Under the pieces are notes generated by a model that ran no database searches, was not told the DNA's origin, and saw only the letters and a list, made by a program, of their open reading frames with translations. A stretch of 10,052 bases of DNA from positions 1-10,052 of the forward strand of contig JAADFY010000012.1 of assembly GCA_013152625.1 (NCBI GenBank). Direction: 5' to 3'. Every line of letters begins with the position of its first letter. Within the stretch, counting starts at the first letter, position 1. Positions 1-6,206 of this stretch are shown in pieces. Position numbers and translations under genes: made by a program. The stretch is from Alphaproteobacteria bacterium (GTDB lineage: Bacteria > Pseudomonadota > Alphaproteobacteria > Rhizobiales > Devosiaceae).

Positions 1-857
1 ATGGTATCGCCCAGGCGTCGATAGCCAAATTCTTCCATCAGGCATGAAAAGCCGTGTCGCTTCTTTTCGATGTGAAACAGATTATAGCGGGCAGGGGCGT
101 GCCCGCTTCCCGGGGCAGAAGCTGCCGCCGCCACTCCGATCACCGGAACTTCGCCTTCGGGGCCCTGAATGGCACTGACCAGTGATTCGTGCTCGTGCCC
201 GTGTAACACCAGTTCGGCGCCGGCCCGGTAAATCGCTGCCCGGAAACGCTCGCCGCCCCACAGGCCGCGCAGGCGCGAAAACCGCTCCGGCGTTGGCGGG
301 TGATGTATCATGACCACCCGGAACACCCCCGCTTCCCCCAGGGCCTGCAAAACCGTCTCCAGCCGTTCTGCCTGGGGAGCGTCAAAATTGCCCGCTGCCA
401 CAAATGGCGGCGTTGCCACCGCGCTGGAACACCCGATCAGGGCCACATTTTCCTTGTGGCGAATAAATGGAAACGGCGCCCCGTTGACCCGGTGCCCAGT
501 GCCGTATTTGCCCCAGCCGCGCACCGCCCGCATACAAGCACCGGGTACATAGGCATCATGGTTGCCCGGAATTGCCGCCACCGCCGGCCACGGCCCCAAA
601 GCGCGAAGCCATTGCCGGGTTTGCACAAACTCCGCATCCAGCCCCAGATTGGTCAGATCGCCGGTCACCGCGATCAGGTCCGGCTCGCACGCCCTAAGGT
701 GACGAACGATTTCATCGACCGTTCGTCTGCCCATACCGTCGCGCCGCCGCAATATCCAGTTGGCATATCCCGTTATACGCTTGTTTAGCAGCGCCAGGGG
801 TGAGACCGGCGGCAGGGGGCCAAGATGTATGTCTGAAATGTGGACGAGACGGATCAT
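1..857 (-). CDS. Metallophosphoesterase, C-terminus cut by window edge
   Basis: The minus frame is open from the ATG at 857-855 to the left edge, giving 285 residues with no stop, so the gene is partial at its C-terminus. It carries the full calcineurin-like metallophosphoesterase motif set. DIH is at residues 9-11, GDLTN at 66-70, GNHD at 98-101, IHHP at 184-187 and GHEHE at 220-224. These supply the D/H/D/N/H/H/H ligands of a two-metal phosphoesterase centre. No signal peptide or membrane segment is visible, so the product is probably cytoplasmic. The start is placed 8 residues before the first motif, as usual in this family, although no clear Shine-Dalgarno precedes it. The substrate cannot be read from sequence: family members act on cyclic nucleotides, nucleotides, phospholipids or proteins. 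It diverges from the Nudix gene at 954 with 96 bp between the starts. Family assignment is firm; specificity is unknown. Confidence 0.92.
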   Translation of the reverse strand, partial: MIRLVHISDIHLGPLPPVSPLALLNKRITGYANWILRRRDGMGRRTVDEIVRHLRACEPDLIAVTGDLTNLGLDAEFVQTRQWLRALGPWPAVAAIPGNHDAYVPGACMRAVRGWGKYGTGHRVNGAPFPFIRHKENVALIGCSSAVATPPFVAAGNFDAPQAERLETVLQALGEAGVFRVVMIHHPPTPERFSRLRGLWGGERFRAAIYRAGAELVLHGHEHESLVSAIQGPEGEVPVIGVAAAASAPGSGHAPARYNLFHIEKKRHGFSCLMEEFGYRRLGDT

Positions 858-942
858 TGAGCGCTGTTTTGCCGGTGCGGAAGCGGCAAGAACATGGCAT
901 AAATGCGTCACCCAGAACTTTTTTCGTATTCCCGCGCTGAAC

Positions 943-947
943 AGGAA
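943..947 (+). promoter_or_regulatory. Ribosome binding site AGGAA choosing the Nudix start
   Basis: AGGAA lies 6 nt before the ATG at 954. An upstream in-frame ATG at 903 would add 17 residues, but it has no purine-rich site and lies only 46 nt from the divergent metallophosphoesterase start. I therefore prefer 954. A third in-frame ATG at 975 is possible, because family members can begin near the MTPWQRL segment. Confidence 0.55.
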
Positions 948-953
948 CTCCAA

Positions 954-1436
954 ATGGATACTCTCAAGGGCCAGATGACCCCCTGGCAGCGCTTGCGCAC
1001 CGGCGCTTTCCTGTTTGGCATTGGCGTGTGGCGCCACATGACATTGGGCGTGCGCGGAGTATTGCTGCGAGACGATCAGGTGCTGCTGATCCGGCACACC
1101 TATGTGCCCGGGTGGCATTTTCCCGGTGGTGGCGTAGAACCCGGCGAGACCGCCGAGGTCTCGATGGTCCGCGAGGTGGCCGAAGAGACCTTTTATCGGG
1201 TCATCGGGCCGGCCAGGCTTTTTGGTTTTTACTTCAACAGCGCCAATTCCGACCGCGATCATGTAACCCTTTATGTTTGCGAGCGGTTTGAACCCATCAA
1301 ACCCTTTGCCCCGACCCCCGAAATCGCGGCGGCAAACTGGTTTGATCTCAACGATCTGCCCGATGACACATCCCCCGGCACCCGGCGGCGTCTGGCAGAA
1401 ATATCCGGCGGATTTCCCCCGGCGGCCCGGTGGTAG
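954..1436 (+). CDS. Nudix hydrolase (NTP/NDP-X pyrophosphohydrolase family)
   Basis: A 160-residue protein, a normal size for a single-domain Nudix hydrolase, which cleaves a nucleoside diphosphate linked to another moiety. The Nudix box spans residues 59-81 of GX5EX7REUXEEXGU: G59, E65, then REVAEE at 73-78, so the metal-binding glutamates E74, E77 and E78 are present. The usual glycine near the end of the box is phenylalanine (F80, reading EETFY). The segment before the box, with RHTYVPGWHFPGG at 47-59, matches a group of alphaproteobacterial Nudix proteins of unknown substrate. Residues 10-30 are hydrophobic and aromatic (WQRLRTGAFLFGIGVWRHM) and could touch a membrane, but they are short for a true transmembrane helix. 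It diverges from the metallophosphoesterase and is followed by a 249-bp gap, so it is probably transcribed alone. The fold is clear and the substrate is not. Confidence 0.88.
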   Translation: MDTLKGQMTPWQRLRTGAFLFGIGVWRHMTLGVRGVLLRDDQVLLIRHTYVPGWHFPGGGVEPGETAEVSMVREVAEETFYRVIGPARLFGFYFNSANSDRDHVTLYVCERFEPIKPFAPTPEIAAANWFDLNDLPDDTSPGTRRRLAEISGGFPPAARW

Positions 1437-1532
1437 GCCGGGGGCGGGTTTTGGTGCGTTTGCAATAGCCCTCGACGGGGGCGGGCGGCAGTGTTAAAAA
1501 AATCGACGCGCCCGGGCCCCTTCCGCCGGGCC

Positions 1533-1567
1533 ACCGGAAAAATACCGAAAAAATACCGAAAAAAAAT
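1533..1567. repeat. Three tandem A-tract units in helical phase
   Basis: Three units begin at 1533, 1544 and 1555: ACCGGAAAAAT, ACCGAAAAAAT and ACCGAAAAAAAAT. The A-runs are 5, 6 and 8 nt long with centres near 1540, 1550 and 1562, close to one helical turn apart, and another run of seven A lies at 1496-1502. A-tracts in helical phase are known to curve DNA. The unit lies about 120 bp upstream of the acetyltransferase start. The rest of this gap (1437-1685) holds GC-rich sequence in which I see no convincing terminator, promoter or gene. Confidence 0.6.
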
Positions 1568-1685
1568 ATGGAGCAACTGGCAATGATTGTGAGCACGCGG
1601 CGACGATTTTGACACCCCGCCCCGTCCCCGGCATTTCCGCCGGCCACACTGCTTTGCTTTTTTTGCCACAGGTGTTCCCCGCCCC

Positions 1686-2240
1686 ATGTCCTCCACCCAA
1701 AAACCCGCGCCGTCCGGCATCGCGGTCGCGCCCGATGTGACGCAGATCGCATTCCGCCTCGAAACCGCCACGGACGATGCCTGGATAACGCGATTGCATG
1801 AAAAGTGTTTTGGCCCCGGCCGGTTTGCCCGCGCCGCATTTCGGGTGCGGGAAATATTGCCCGCCGAGCCGGAGCTGGGTTTTTGCGCTGAACTGGATGG
1901 TCACCCGGTGGCTTCGGTCCGGATGACCCCCATTAGCCTGAACGCCGGCAACGGCTATTTGCTGGGTCCGTTAGCCACCGATCCCCACTTTCGCAACAAG
2001 GGCGCGGGCCGCGCGCTGGTCACCCATGTTACCGCCCGGGCCATGGCCCGGCCGGGCTGCGGGTTTGTCCTTTTGGTCGGCGATGCCGATTATTATGAAA
2101 AGCTGTTGTTCTTGCCAGTCCGCGAGCGCGTAATATTCCCCGGTCCTGTGGATCCCTCGCGCATTCTTGTTCATTGCTCACCGGGCTTGCTGGAACATCT
2201 GGGCGGGAAAATCGCCCCCTGGAGATCGCCGCAGACATGA
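1686..2240 (+). CDS. GNAT-family N-acetyltransferase
   Basis: A 184-residue protein with a GNAT fold of the YhbS-like type (COG3153 by eye). The acetyl-CoA binding motif A is seen as a beta strand LLGPLATDP followed by RNKGAGRAL (about residues 95-110), matching the Q/R-x-x-G-x-G/A pyrophosphate loop. Before it comes the substrate-side strand pair with VASVRMTPI. After it FVLLVGDADYYEKLLF corresponds to the later strand and helix, where YhbS relatives have a similar G-D-x-x-Y-Y pattern. It should transfer acetyl from acetyl-CoA to an amine, but the acceptor is unknown. The ATG at 1686 is preceded by a weak AGGTG about 11 nt away. The conserved domain begins near residue 21, so a GTG at 1737 is a real alternative start. 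It is the first gene of a cluster with a Nudix gene 43 nt downstream and then cca. Confidence 0.85.
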   Translation: MSSTQKPAPSGIAVAPDVTQIAFRLETATDDAWITRLHEKCFGPGRFARAAFRVREILPAEPELGFCAELDGHPVASVRMTPISLNAGNGYLLGPLATDPHFRNKGAGRALVTHVTARAMARPGCGFVLLVGDADYYEKLLFLPVRERVIFPGPVDPSRILVHCSPGLLEHLGGKIAPWRSPQT

Positions 2241-2283
2241 CCAAGAATTTGCCTCGGGGCCGGCCCGGGGGCCCGAAATTGAA

Positions 2284-2913
2284 ATGGACGCGATAATCGC
2301 ACGCATAACGGGCCGCTTGTTGCCCGGCCCGCCCCGGCGCGGTCTGGTTGGCACTTCTGAGGACCAGAATTCCGCGCCAGCGGGCGAACACGGCGCCGTT
2401 GAGGCCGCGGTGCTGATCGGCCTGGTGCGCCGCCCCGCCGGGCATACCGTATTGTTTACCGAGCGGTCCGCCAGCCTTCGCGCCCATTCCGGGCAGGTGG
2501 CATTTCCCGGCGGCAAGATAGACGCCACCGATACCGGGGCGGCGGCGGCGGCATTGCGTGAGGCAAACGAAGAGGTGGCCCTGGCGCCCGCAGACGCCAC
2601 AATACTCGGTTTCATGCCCAACTATCTTAGCGCTACGGGGTATCTGATCACCCCGGTGGTGGCTGAAATTACCCCCTCCCGCCCGTTTGTTGCCAATCCG
2701 CAGGAAGTCGCAGGGTTGTTTGAAGTACCCCTGGCCCATCTTCTGAATGTCAAAAACTTCCACCGGCACACACTGATGCTGAACAGTACCCCCATTGCCA
2801 CCTGGCGGATTGAATTTGGCCGCCACACCATATGGGGTATTACCGCCAACATGATCCGGCTGTTTAGGGATCAGGTGAACAAAGGGGAGGGCGATGACAG
2901 CTCAAACCGCTAA
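2284..2913 (+). CDS. CoA pyrophosphatase-type Nudix hydrolase
   Basis: A 209-residue protein, close to the about 190 residues of E. coli NudL. The CoA-pyrophosphatase signature precedes the Nudix box: LFTERSASLRAHSGQVAFPG at residues 57-76, which recalls the family's L-x-x-R-S-x-x-L-R-x-H-x-G-Q-V-A-F-P-G-G motif. The box continues with GGKIDATDT and LREANEEVAL (91-100), supplying the catalytic glutamates. Alanine in place of the final box glycine is also seen in NudL, so it is not a defect. The predicted reaction is hydrolysis of CoA or CoA derivatives to 3',5'-ADP and 4'-phosphopantetheine species in the cytoplasm. The frame has no ATG, GTG or TTG between the end of the acetyltransferase gene and 2284, so this ATG is chosen. 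Its last 20 nt overlap cca. In several alphaproteobacteria I recall a DUF1285 gene directly upstream; here the upstream gene is an acetyltransferase instead. Confidence 0.9.
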   Translation: MDAIIARITGRLLPGPPRRGLVGTSEDQNSAPAGEHGAVEAAVLIGLVRRPAGHTVLFTERSASLRAHSGQVAFPGGKIDATDTGAAAAALREANEEVALAPADATILGFMPNYLSATGYLITPVVAEITPSRPFVANPQEVAGLFEVPLAHLLNVKNFHRHTLMLNSTPIATWRIEFGRHTIWGITANMIRLFRDQVNKGEGDDSSNR

Positions 2914-4171
2914 AGATGCGATCGGGCGGCTGGCCAAAGCCCCCTGGTTGAAGGATCGCCCGGTGGCGGAGGTGTTTTCGCTTCTGGACGGGCCGGCCCG
3001 GCGCACCCGGGCCGTGGGCGGTATTGTTCGCGATACCCTGCTCGGGCTTGCGGCCGCCGATATTGACTTTGCCACCGAGCTGACACCGGAAGAAGTCACT
3101 TCCCGGGCCGGTTTTGCGGGCATTTCCGCCCATCCCACCGGCATCGAGCACGGCACGATAACACTTGTTATCGCCGGTCGCCCGTTTCAGGTCACCACTT
3201 TGCGTCAGGACATCGCAACTGATGGCCGCCGGGCCGAAGTCCGCTTTGGGACCGATTGGCTCCGCGACGCCTCCCGGCGCGATTTTACGATGAATGCGCT
3301 TTATTGCGATTGGGCCGGCCAGTTGTTCGATCCCCTTGACGGGCTGCAGGATTGTCTGTCGCGCACGGTCCGGTTTATTGGCACCCCCAAAGACCGCATC
3401 GCCGAGGACCACTTGCGTATTTTGCGGTTTTTTCGGTTCTTTGCAGTGTTCGGCCACGGTCGTCCGGACGCCGAGGCATTAAAAGCCAGTGCGGGATTAA
3501 AACCGGCGCTTGCCGATCTGTCCGCGGAACGCATCTGGGGCGAGCTGAAGCGTATTCTTGGCGCCCCCGACCCGGCCCGCGCCCTGTTGTGGATGCGCAC
3601 CACCGGCGTTCTGGCCCAGGTTCTGCCCGAGGGCGAAAAATGGGGCATCGATGGTATTCATGGGCTGATTGAAACCGAAAAAACGCAAGACTGGCCCCCC
3701 GATCCCCTGTTGCGCCTCATGGCCATTGTGCCCCCCATGATTGAGCGCATCGATGCTCTGGCCGACCGGCTAAAGCTTTCAAACGCCGAACATCAGCGGC
3801 TGGCGGACTGGGCCCGGGCGCCGCTGCCCGAGTCTGAAGGCCCCGTTGGTGATCTCGACCGGCTACTTTATGAACACAACGCTTCCGGCGTCCGCGACCG
3901 CCTCGCGCTGGCGGCGGCAGGCTCAATTTCCGGTACAAACGCCGCTTTTGAAGCCGGTGCGGCATTGGCCCTTTATGAGCATGCCCGCGCCTTCCAGCGA
4001 CCGGATTTTCCTTTGAAAGGAAAAGACCTGATCGCGCTCGGCTATTCCCCCGGCCCGAAACTGGGGGCGGAACTGGCCCGGCTTGAAAAGATCTGGATTG
4101 GACACGGTTTTGCGATCGACCGCGCAGCTCTTTTGGCCCGGGTGGCGCCCGCTGATGCAAAGCGCTCCTGA
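2894..4171 (+). CDS. cca: CCA-adding enzyme / tRNA nucleotidyltransferase (class II)
   Basis: A 425-residue class II nucleotidyltransferase. It builds or repairs the 3' CCA end of tRNAs from CTP and ATP. Motif A is complete: VGGIVRDTLLG (41-51) followed by DIDFA, with the two metal-binding aspartates D56 and D58. Further motifs are RRDFTMNAL (128-136), the turn DPLDG (147-150 region) and the nucleotide-recognition neck RIAEDHLRILRFFRF (168-182). The C-terminal half is helical, as expected for body and tail domains that hold the tRNA. Poly(A) polymerase I shares this head domain, but the size and the alphaproteobacterial context favour CCA addition. The start is supported by AGGGGAGG at 2883-2890 just upstream. 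The gene begins inside the end of the Nudix gene, so the two are probably translationally coupled. It converges with the DUF1059 gene, with only 29 bp between stop codons. Confidence 0.94.
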   Translation: MTAQTAKDAIGRLAKAPWLKDRPVAEVFSLLDGPARRTRAVGGIVRDTLLGLAAADIDFATELTPEEVTSRAGFAGISAHPTGIEHGTITLVIAGRPFQVTTLRQDIATDGRRAEVRFGTDWLRDASRRDFTMNALYCDWAGQLFDPLDGLQDCLSRTVRFIGTPKDRIAEDHLRILRFFRFFAVFGHGRPDAEALKASAGLKPALADLSAERIWGELKRILGAPDPARALLWMRTTGVLAQVLPEGEKWGIDGIHGLIETEKTQDWPPDPLLRLMAIVPPMIERIDALADRLKLSNAEHQRLADWARAPLPESEGPVGDLDRLLYEHNASGVRDRLALAAAGSISGTNAAFEAGAALALYEHARAFQRPDFPLKGKDLIALGYSPGPKLGAELARLEKIWIGHGFAIDRAALLARVAPADAKRS

Positions 4172-4200
4172 AGCCGTTCATCCAGTGCATGCCCCACCGT

Positions 4201-4392
4201 TTAGCTAAGGGTGCCCTGTTTTTCGGTTTTGATCCGTTCCTTGATCATTTCGATCAGGTTTGGCCGGATCTCGGCCTCCCCATGGGTCTTGCGCAAGTGC
4301 TCCACGGTACGGCGCACGATCTCCGCGTCTTCTTCGGCGCATGTATGCCATGAACACCCGGGCACAATCGAGCCGCAATGGAAATGTCTCAT
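4201..4392 (-). CDS. DUF1059 domain small protein
   Basis: A 63-residue protein recognisable as DUF1059. The family pattern is an N-terminal CG...VPGC, then a helix with a conserved E-H...H-G, then a short basic helix. Here these are HCGSIVPGCSW (5-15), VEHLRKTHGEAEI (30-42) and LIEMIKERIK near the end. Three cysteines (6, 13, 18) and several histidines would suit metal or redox chemistry, but the function of the family is unknown. The ATG at 4392 has a strong Shine-Dalgarno, AGGGAG at 4404-4399, six nt away. The gene lies 90 bp downstream of hemF on the same strand, so it may be the third gene of a trmL-hemF-DUF1059 transcript or have its own promoter. It is soluble, with no signal peptide. 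Confidence 0.85.
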   Translation of the reverse strand: MRHFHCGSIVPGCSWHTCAEEDAEIVRRTVEHLRKTHGEAEIRPNLIEMIKERIKTEKQGTLS

Positions 4393-4457
4393 TGTTCACT
4401 CCCTGAAGTTGGCTTGCCCTCGATTGCCAAGAGATCAACAACGCCGGTGCGCCGCCA

Positions 4458-4485
4458 TGATCTCGATCAAGAATGATCTCGATCA
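4458..4485. promoter_or_regulatory. Two direct copies of a TGATC-2-GATCA dyad
   Basis: TGATCTCGATCA occurs at 4458-4469 and again at 4474-4485. Start-to-start spacing is 16 bp, and each copy is itself an inverted repeat around two central bases. The second copy includes the hemF stop codon, and both lie upstream of the DUF1059 gene on the minus strand. Paired dyads in a 5' flank can be an operator for a dimeric regulator. An accidental origin is also possible because GATC-rich text recurs nearby (4239-4256). No matching regulator is encoded in the window. Confidence 0.35.
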
Positions 4486-5370
4486 GGGCCACTTCGCCTC
4501 CGGCGGCATTGAGGAAAGTATGGCATCAACATTGCCGCCGGTTTTCAGGCCGAACGCGGTGCCCCGGTCGTACAAGAGATTAAACTCCACATACCGACCC
4601 CGGCGCACCAGTTGCTCCTCCCGTTCCGCCTCTCCCCAGGGGGTGGCAAAGTTTCGCTGCACCAGTTGCCGGTAGATTTGCAGAAACTGCGTGCCCACAT
4701 CCTGGCAAAAAGCGAAATCGGCGTCCCAGTCACCACTATTGAGCCGGTCAAAAAATATGCCGCCAATGCCCCTTGGTTCCTTGCGGTGGGGCAAATAGAA
4801 ATATTCGTCGCACCACGCCCGGTATCGCTCGTAATCCACCTGGGAATGAGGCGCGCACGCTTTTTGCATGGCGGCGTGAAAATCCACCGCGTCGGCATCG
4901 GTTTGGGTTCGCCGGGCATCCAGAACCGGGGTCAGATCGCCGCCGCCGCCCCACCACAGCTTTCCCGTGACAATCATGCGCGTGTTCATGTGCACCGCCG
5001 GGACATGCGGGTTTCTGGGATGAATGATCAGCGAAACGCCACTGGCCCAGAACTGCCCGCCCGCCTCGGTGCCGGGGATCTTCTGGGCGAATTCGGGCGA
5101 AAGCTGGCCGAATACCGTTGAGATATGCACCCCCGCCTTTTCAAACAATCGCCCGTGCAGCATCGACATTTCGCCGCCACCACCCGGCGCCCCGGTCCCG
5201 TCTGTGCGCTCCCAGGGCTCGCGGACAAACCGGCCCGGCATGTCGTCTTGCCCGTGGATCGGGCAGGCATCTTCCAGCTCTTCCAGTGCCGTGCAGATCT
5301 GGTTTCTCAAGGAGATGAACCAGGCGCTGGCCGCCTTTTTTTTCGTCTCGGTGCTGGTGGGCTCGCTCAT
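4483..5370 (-). CDS. hemF: Oxygen-dependent coproporphyrinogen III oxidase
   Basis: A 295-residue protein, against 299 in E. coli HemF. It performs the O2-dependent oxidative decarboxylation of coproporphyrinogen III to protoporphyrinogen IX in haem synthesis, in the cytoplasm as a dimer. Family signatures are all present: GGGGEMSMLHGRLFEKAGV (63-81), GVSLIIHPRNPHVPAVHMN (111-129), WWGGGGDLTP (139-148), WCDEYFYLPHRKEPRGIGG (186-204), and the C-terminal RRGRYVEFNLLYDRG (256-270) with SMPP near the end. The histidine in VHMN (H127) lies where a catalytic histidine is found in this family. No signal peptide is seen. The start overlaps the trmL stop as ATGA, with GGAAA about 9 nt upstream, implying coupled translation. 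Demand for haem by the bc1 complex encoded next door fits the neighbourhood, though petABC is transcribed the opposite way. Confidence 0.97.
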   Translation of the reverse strand: MSEPTSTETKKKAASAWFISLRNQICTALEELEDACPIHGQDDMPGRFVREPWERTDGTGAPGGGGEMSMLHGRLFEKAGVHISTVFGQLSPEFAQKIPGTEAGGQFWASGVSLIIHPRNPHVPAVHMNTRMIVTGKLWWGGGGDLTPVLDARRTQTDADAVDFHAAMQKACAPHSQVDYERYRAWCDEYFYLPHRKEPRGIGGIFFDRLNSGDWDADFAFCQDVGTQFLQIYRQLVQRNFATPWGEAEREEQLVRRGRYVEFNLLYDRGTAFGLKTGGNVDAILSSMPPEAKWP

Positions 5371-5855
5371 GTCAGTGTTTTCCAGTGTCCGGTTTGACGT
5401 AACGCCTCGCTTAGCACGAGAGCACCGGCGATTGCGACGTTAAGGGAACGCACCTGGGCCCGCATGGGAATGCGCACCTGCTGGTCTGCTGTGGCGGCCA
5501 CCTCTTCGGGCACCCCCGCCGTTTCCCGGCCTAAAAGGATCACATCCGTTTCGGTAAACCGCACTGCCTCTGGCGGCGTGTTTCCCCGGGTGGTCAAAAG
5601 GATCAGCCGGCGCCCCGCGTTCTTTCGCCATGTGTCAAAGTCGGCATATCCGGCATGCTCGATCAATTCTGCGAAGGAACCGTAATCCATCGCCGACCGC
5701 CGGTAGGCGGCAGATGAGAAGGCAAAGCCGGCCGGATGAATTATATGTACCGCAACGCCAAGGCAGGCCCCGGTTCGAATGAGTGTACCCGTGTTCTGGG
5801 CGATGTCGGGTTGATAAAGGGCGAGTGCGAGGGGCATGGGTGGCTGGTTCGTCAT
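5367..5855 (-). CDS. trmL: tRNA (cytidine/uridine(34)-2'-O)-methyltransferase TrmL
   Basis: A 162-residue SPOUT-class methyltransferase, against 157 in E. coli TrmL. It methylates the ribose at wobble position 34 of certain tRNA-Leu isoacceptors using S-adenosylmethionine. Visible motifs are LYQPDIAQNTGTLIRTGACL (13-32), with the arginine and asparagine of motif 1; LLGRETAGVPEEV (107-119); and RIPMRAQVRSLNVAIAGALV (128-147), which forms the trefoil-knot cofactor site. No extra RNA-binding domain is present, as expected for this minimal family. The ATG at 5855 has only a weak ribosome site, but starting there puts the LALYQPDIA segment at the usual distance from the N-terminus. It is the first gene of the minus-strand cluster and diverges from petA across a 347-bp region. 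The stop overlaps the hemF start by 4 nt. Confidence 0.95.
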   Translation of the reverse strand: MTNQPPMPLALALYQPDIAQNTGTLIRTGACLGVAVHIIHPAGFAFSSAAYRRSAMDYGSFAELIEHAGYADFDTWRKNAGRRLILLTTRGNTPPEAVRFTETDVILLGRETAGVPEEVAATADQQVRIPMRAQVRSLNVAIAGALVLSEALRQTGHWKTLT

Positions 5856-6107
5856 TCGGCGGGTGATCGGGGGCCATGAGTACCCCCCCCATGCTCGAAA
5901 TCAAGGCAGGAACAACAGGAGGGGTGCCAAGGGTCGGCAGGGCAGGGGTCAGACCTTGGCGTGAACGGCGAAAATGGGTGGGCAAAGCGGCCAAAATGTC
6001 GCAGGTTTGGCTTGTCACTTGGGGTGGGCTGGACAACACGCAGCCACAGTGCAAAAAGAACGCCGGTCAATGCGCAACGTTTCGGGCGGCGCACGATTCG
6101 CGATTGT

Positions 6108-6133
6108 GGCTGCGTTTGGTTTCTTTTGCAGCC
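6108..6133 (+). other. First stem-loop in the petA leader
   Basis: GGCTGC at 6108-6113 pairs perfectly with GCAGCC at 6128-6133 across a 14-nt T-rich loop. It lies four nt upstream of a second, tighter hairpin. On its own it is short enough to be chance; next to the second hairpin it suggests a structured 5' leader, provided the petA transcript starts upstream of it. Confidence 0.35.
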
Positions 6134-6137
6134 GTTG

Positions 6138-6158
6138 TTCAAAGCTGAAGGCTTTGAA
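6138..6158 (+). other. Second stem-loop in the petA leader
   Basis: TTCAAAGC at 6138-6145 and GCTTTGAA at 6151-6158 form a perfect 8-bp stem with a 5-nt loop, TGAAG. No T-run follows, so it is not an intrinsic terminator. GAAGG at 6147-6151, overlapping the loop and first stem base, is the best ribosome-site match for the ATG at 6159. Folding could therefore affect translation of that small frame. The dyad could also be a DNA operator. Confidence 0.45.
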
Positions 6159-6206
6159 ATGAAACAGGAACGAAGAATTTTCGGGGTGACTGGGGGTCAA
6201 CAGTGA
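6159..6206 (+). CDS. Possible 15-residue leader peptide overlapping petA start
   Basis: An ATG directly after the second hairpin opens a frame of 15 codons (MKQERRIFGVTGGQQ) ending in TGA at 6204-6206. The stop overlaps the petA GTG start by two bases (GTGA at 6203-6206), the arrangement of translationally coupled genes. A GAAGG sits 7 nt upstream. I know of no family for this peptide and see no amino-acid run typical of attenuators. Chance is a real alternative for so short a frame. Confidence 0.3.
   Translation: MKQERRIFGVTGGQQ

Larger units (their letters stand above)
5856..6202. promoter_or_regulatory. Divergent trmL/petA control region
   Basis: This 347-bp stretch should hold promoters for both directions. 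Near trmL there is a perfect 7-bp inverted repeat, GCCAAGG at 5926-5932 and CCTTGGC at 5954-5960, and a run of eight C at 5883-5890. TTGTC at 6012-6016 and GACAA at 6032-6036 form a short separated inverted repeat. The petA side has two stem-loops and a tiny reading frame, listed separately. I cannot pick a -35/-10 pair with confidence, and I see no tRNA, no obvious FNR or CRP box, and no conserved protein. Confidence 0.4.

Noticed and set aside
1426..1452. An intrinsic terminator after the Nudix gene
   Set aside because: CCCGG and CCGGG can pair across seven bases, but the stem overlaps the end of the coding region and the nearest T-run is only four bases and lies 6 nt beyond.
1515..1567. 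A terminator formed by GGCCC/GGGCC and the A-rich tract
   Set aside because: On the plus strand the stem is followed by A rather than T; on the minus strand the T-runs come before the stem, so the order is wrong in both directions.
2237..2296. A 19-codon frame starting in the ATGA that overlaps the acetyltransferase stop
   Set aside because: It has a classic coupling overlap, but the frame is short and runs out of phase into the start of the Nudix gene, with no recognisable protein. It is more likely chance.
2029..2826. A 265-codon minus frame across the acetyltransferase/Nudix genes
   Set aside because: It is antisense to two recognisable genes and shows no domain, so it is a shadow frame.
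5961..6206. An 81-codon plus frame ending at the petA start
   Set aside because: It contains the 15-codon leader as its tail, but the upstream part looks like random translation of the control region. Only the short version has a plausible ribosome site.
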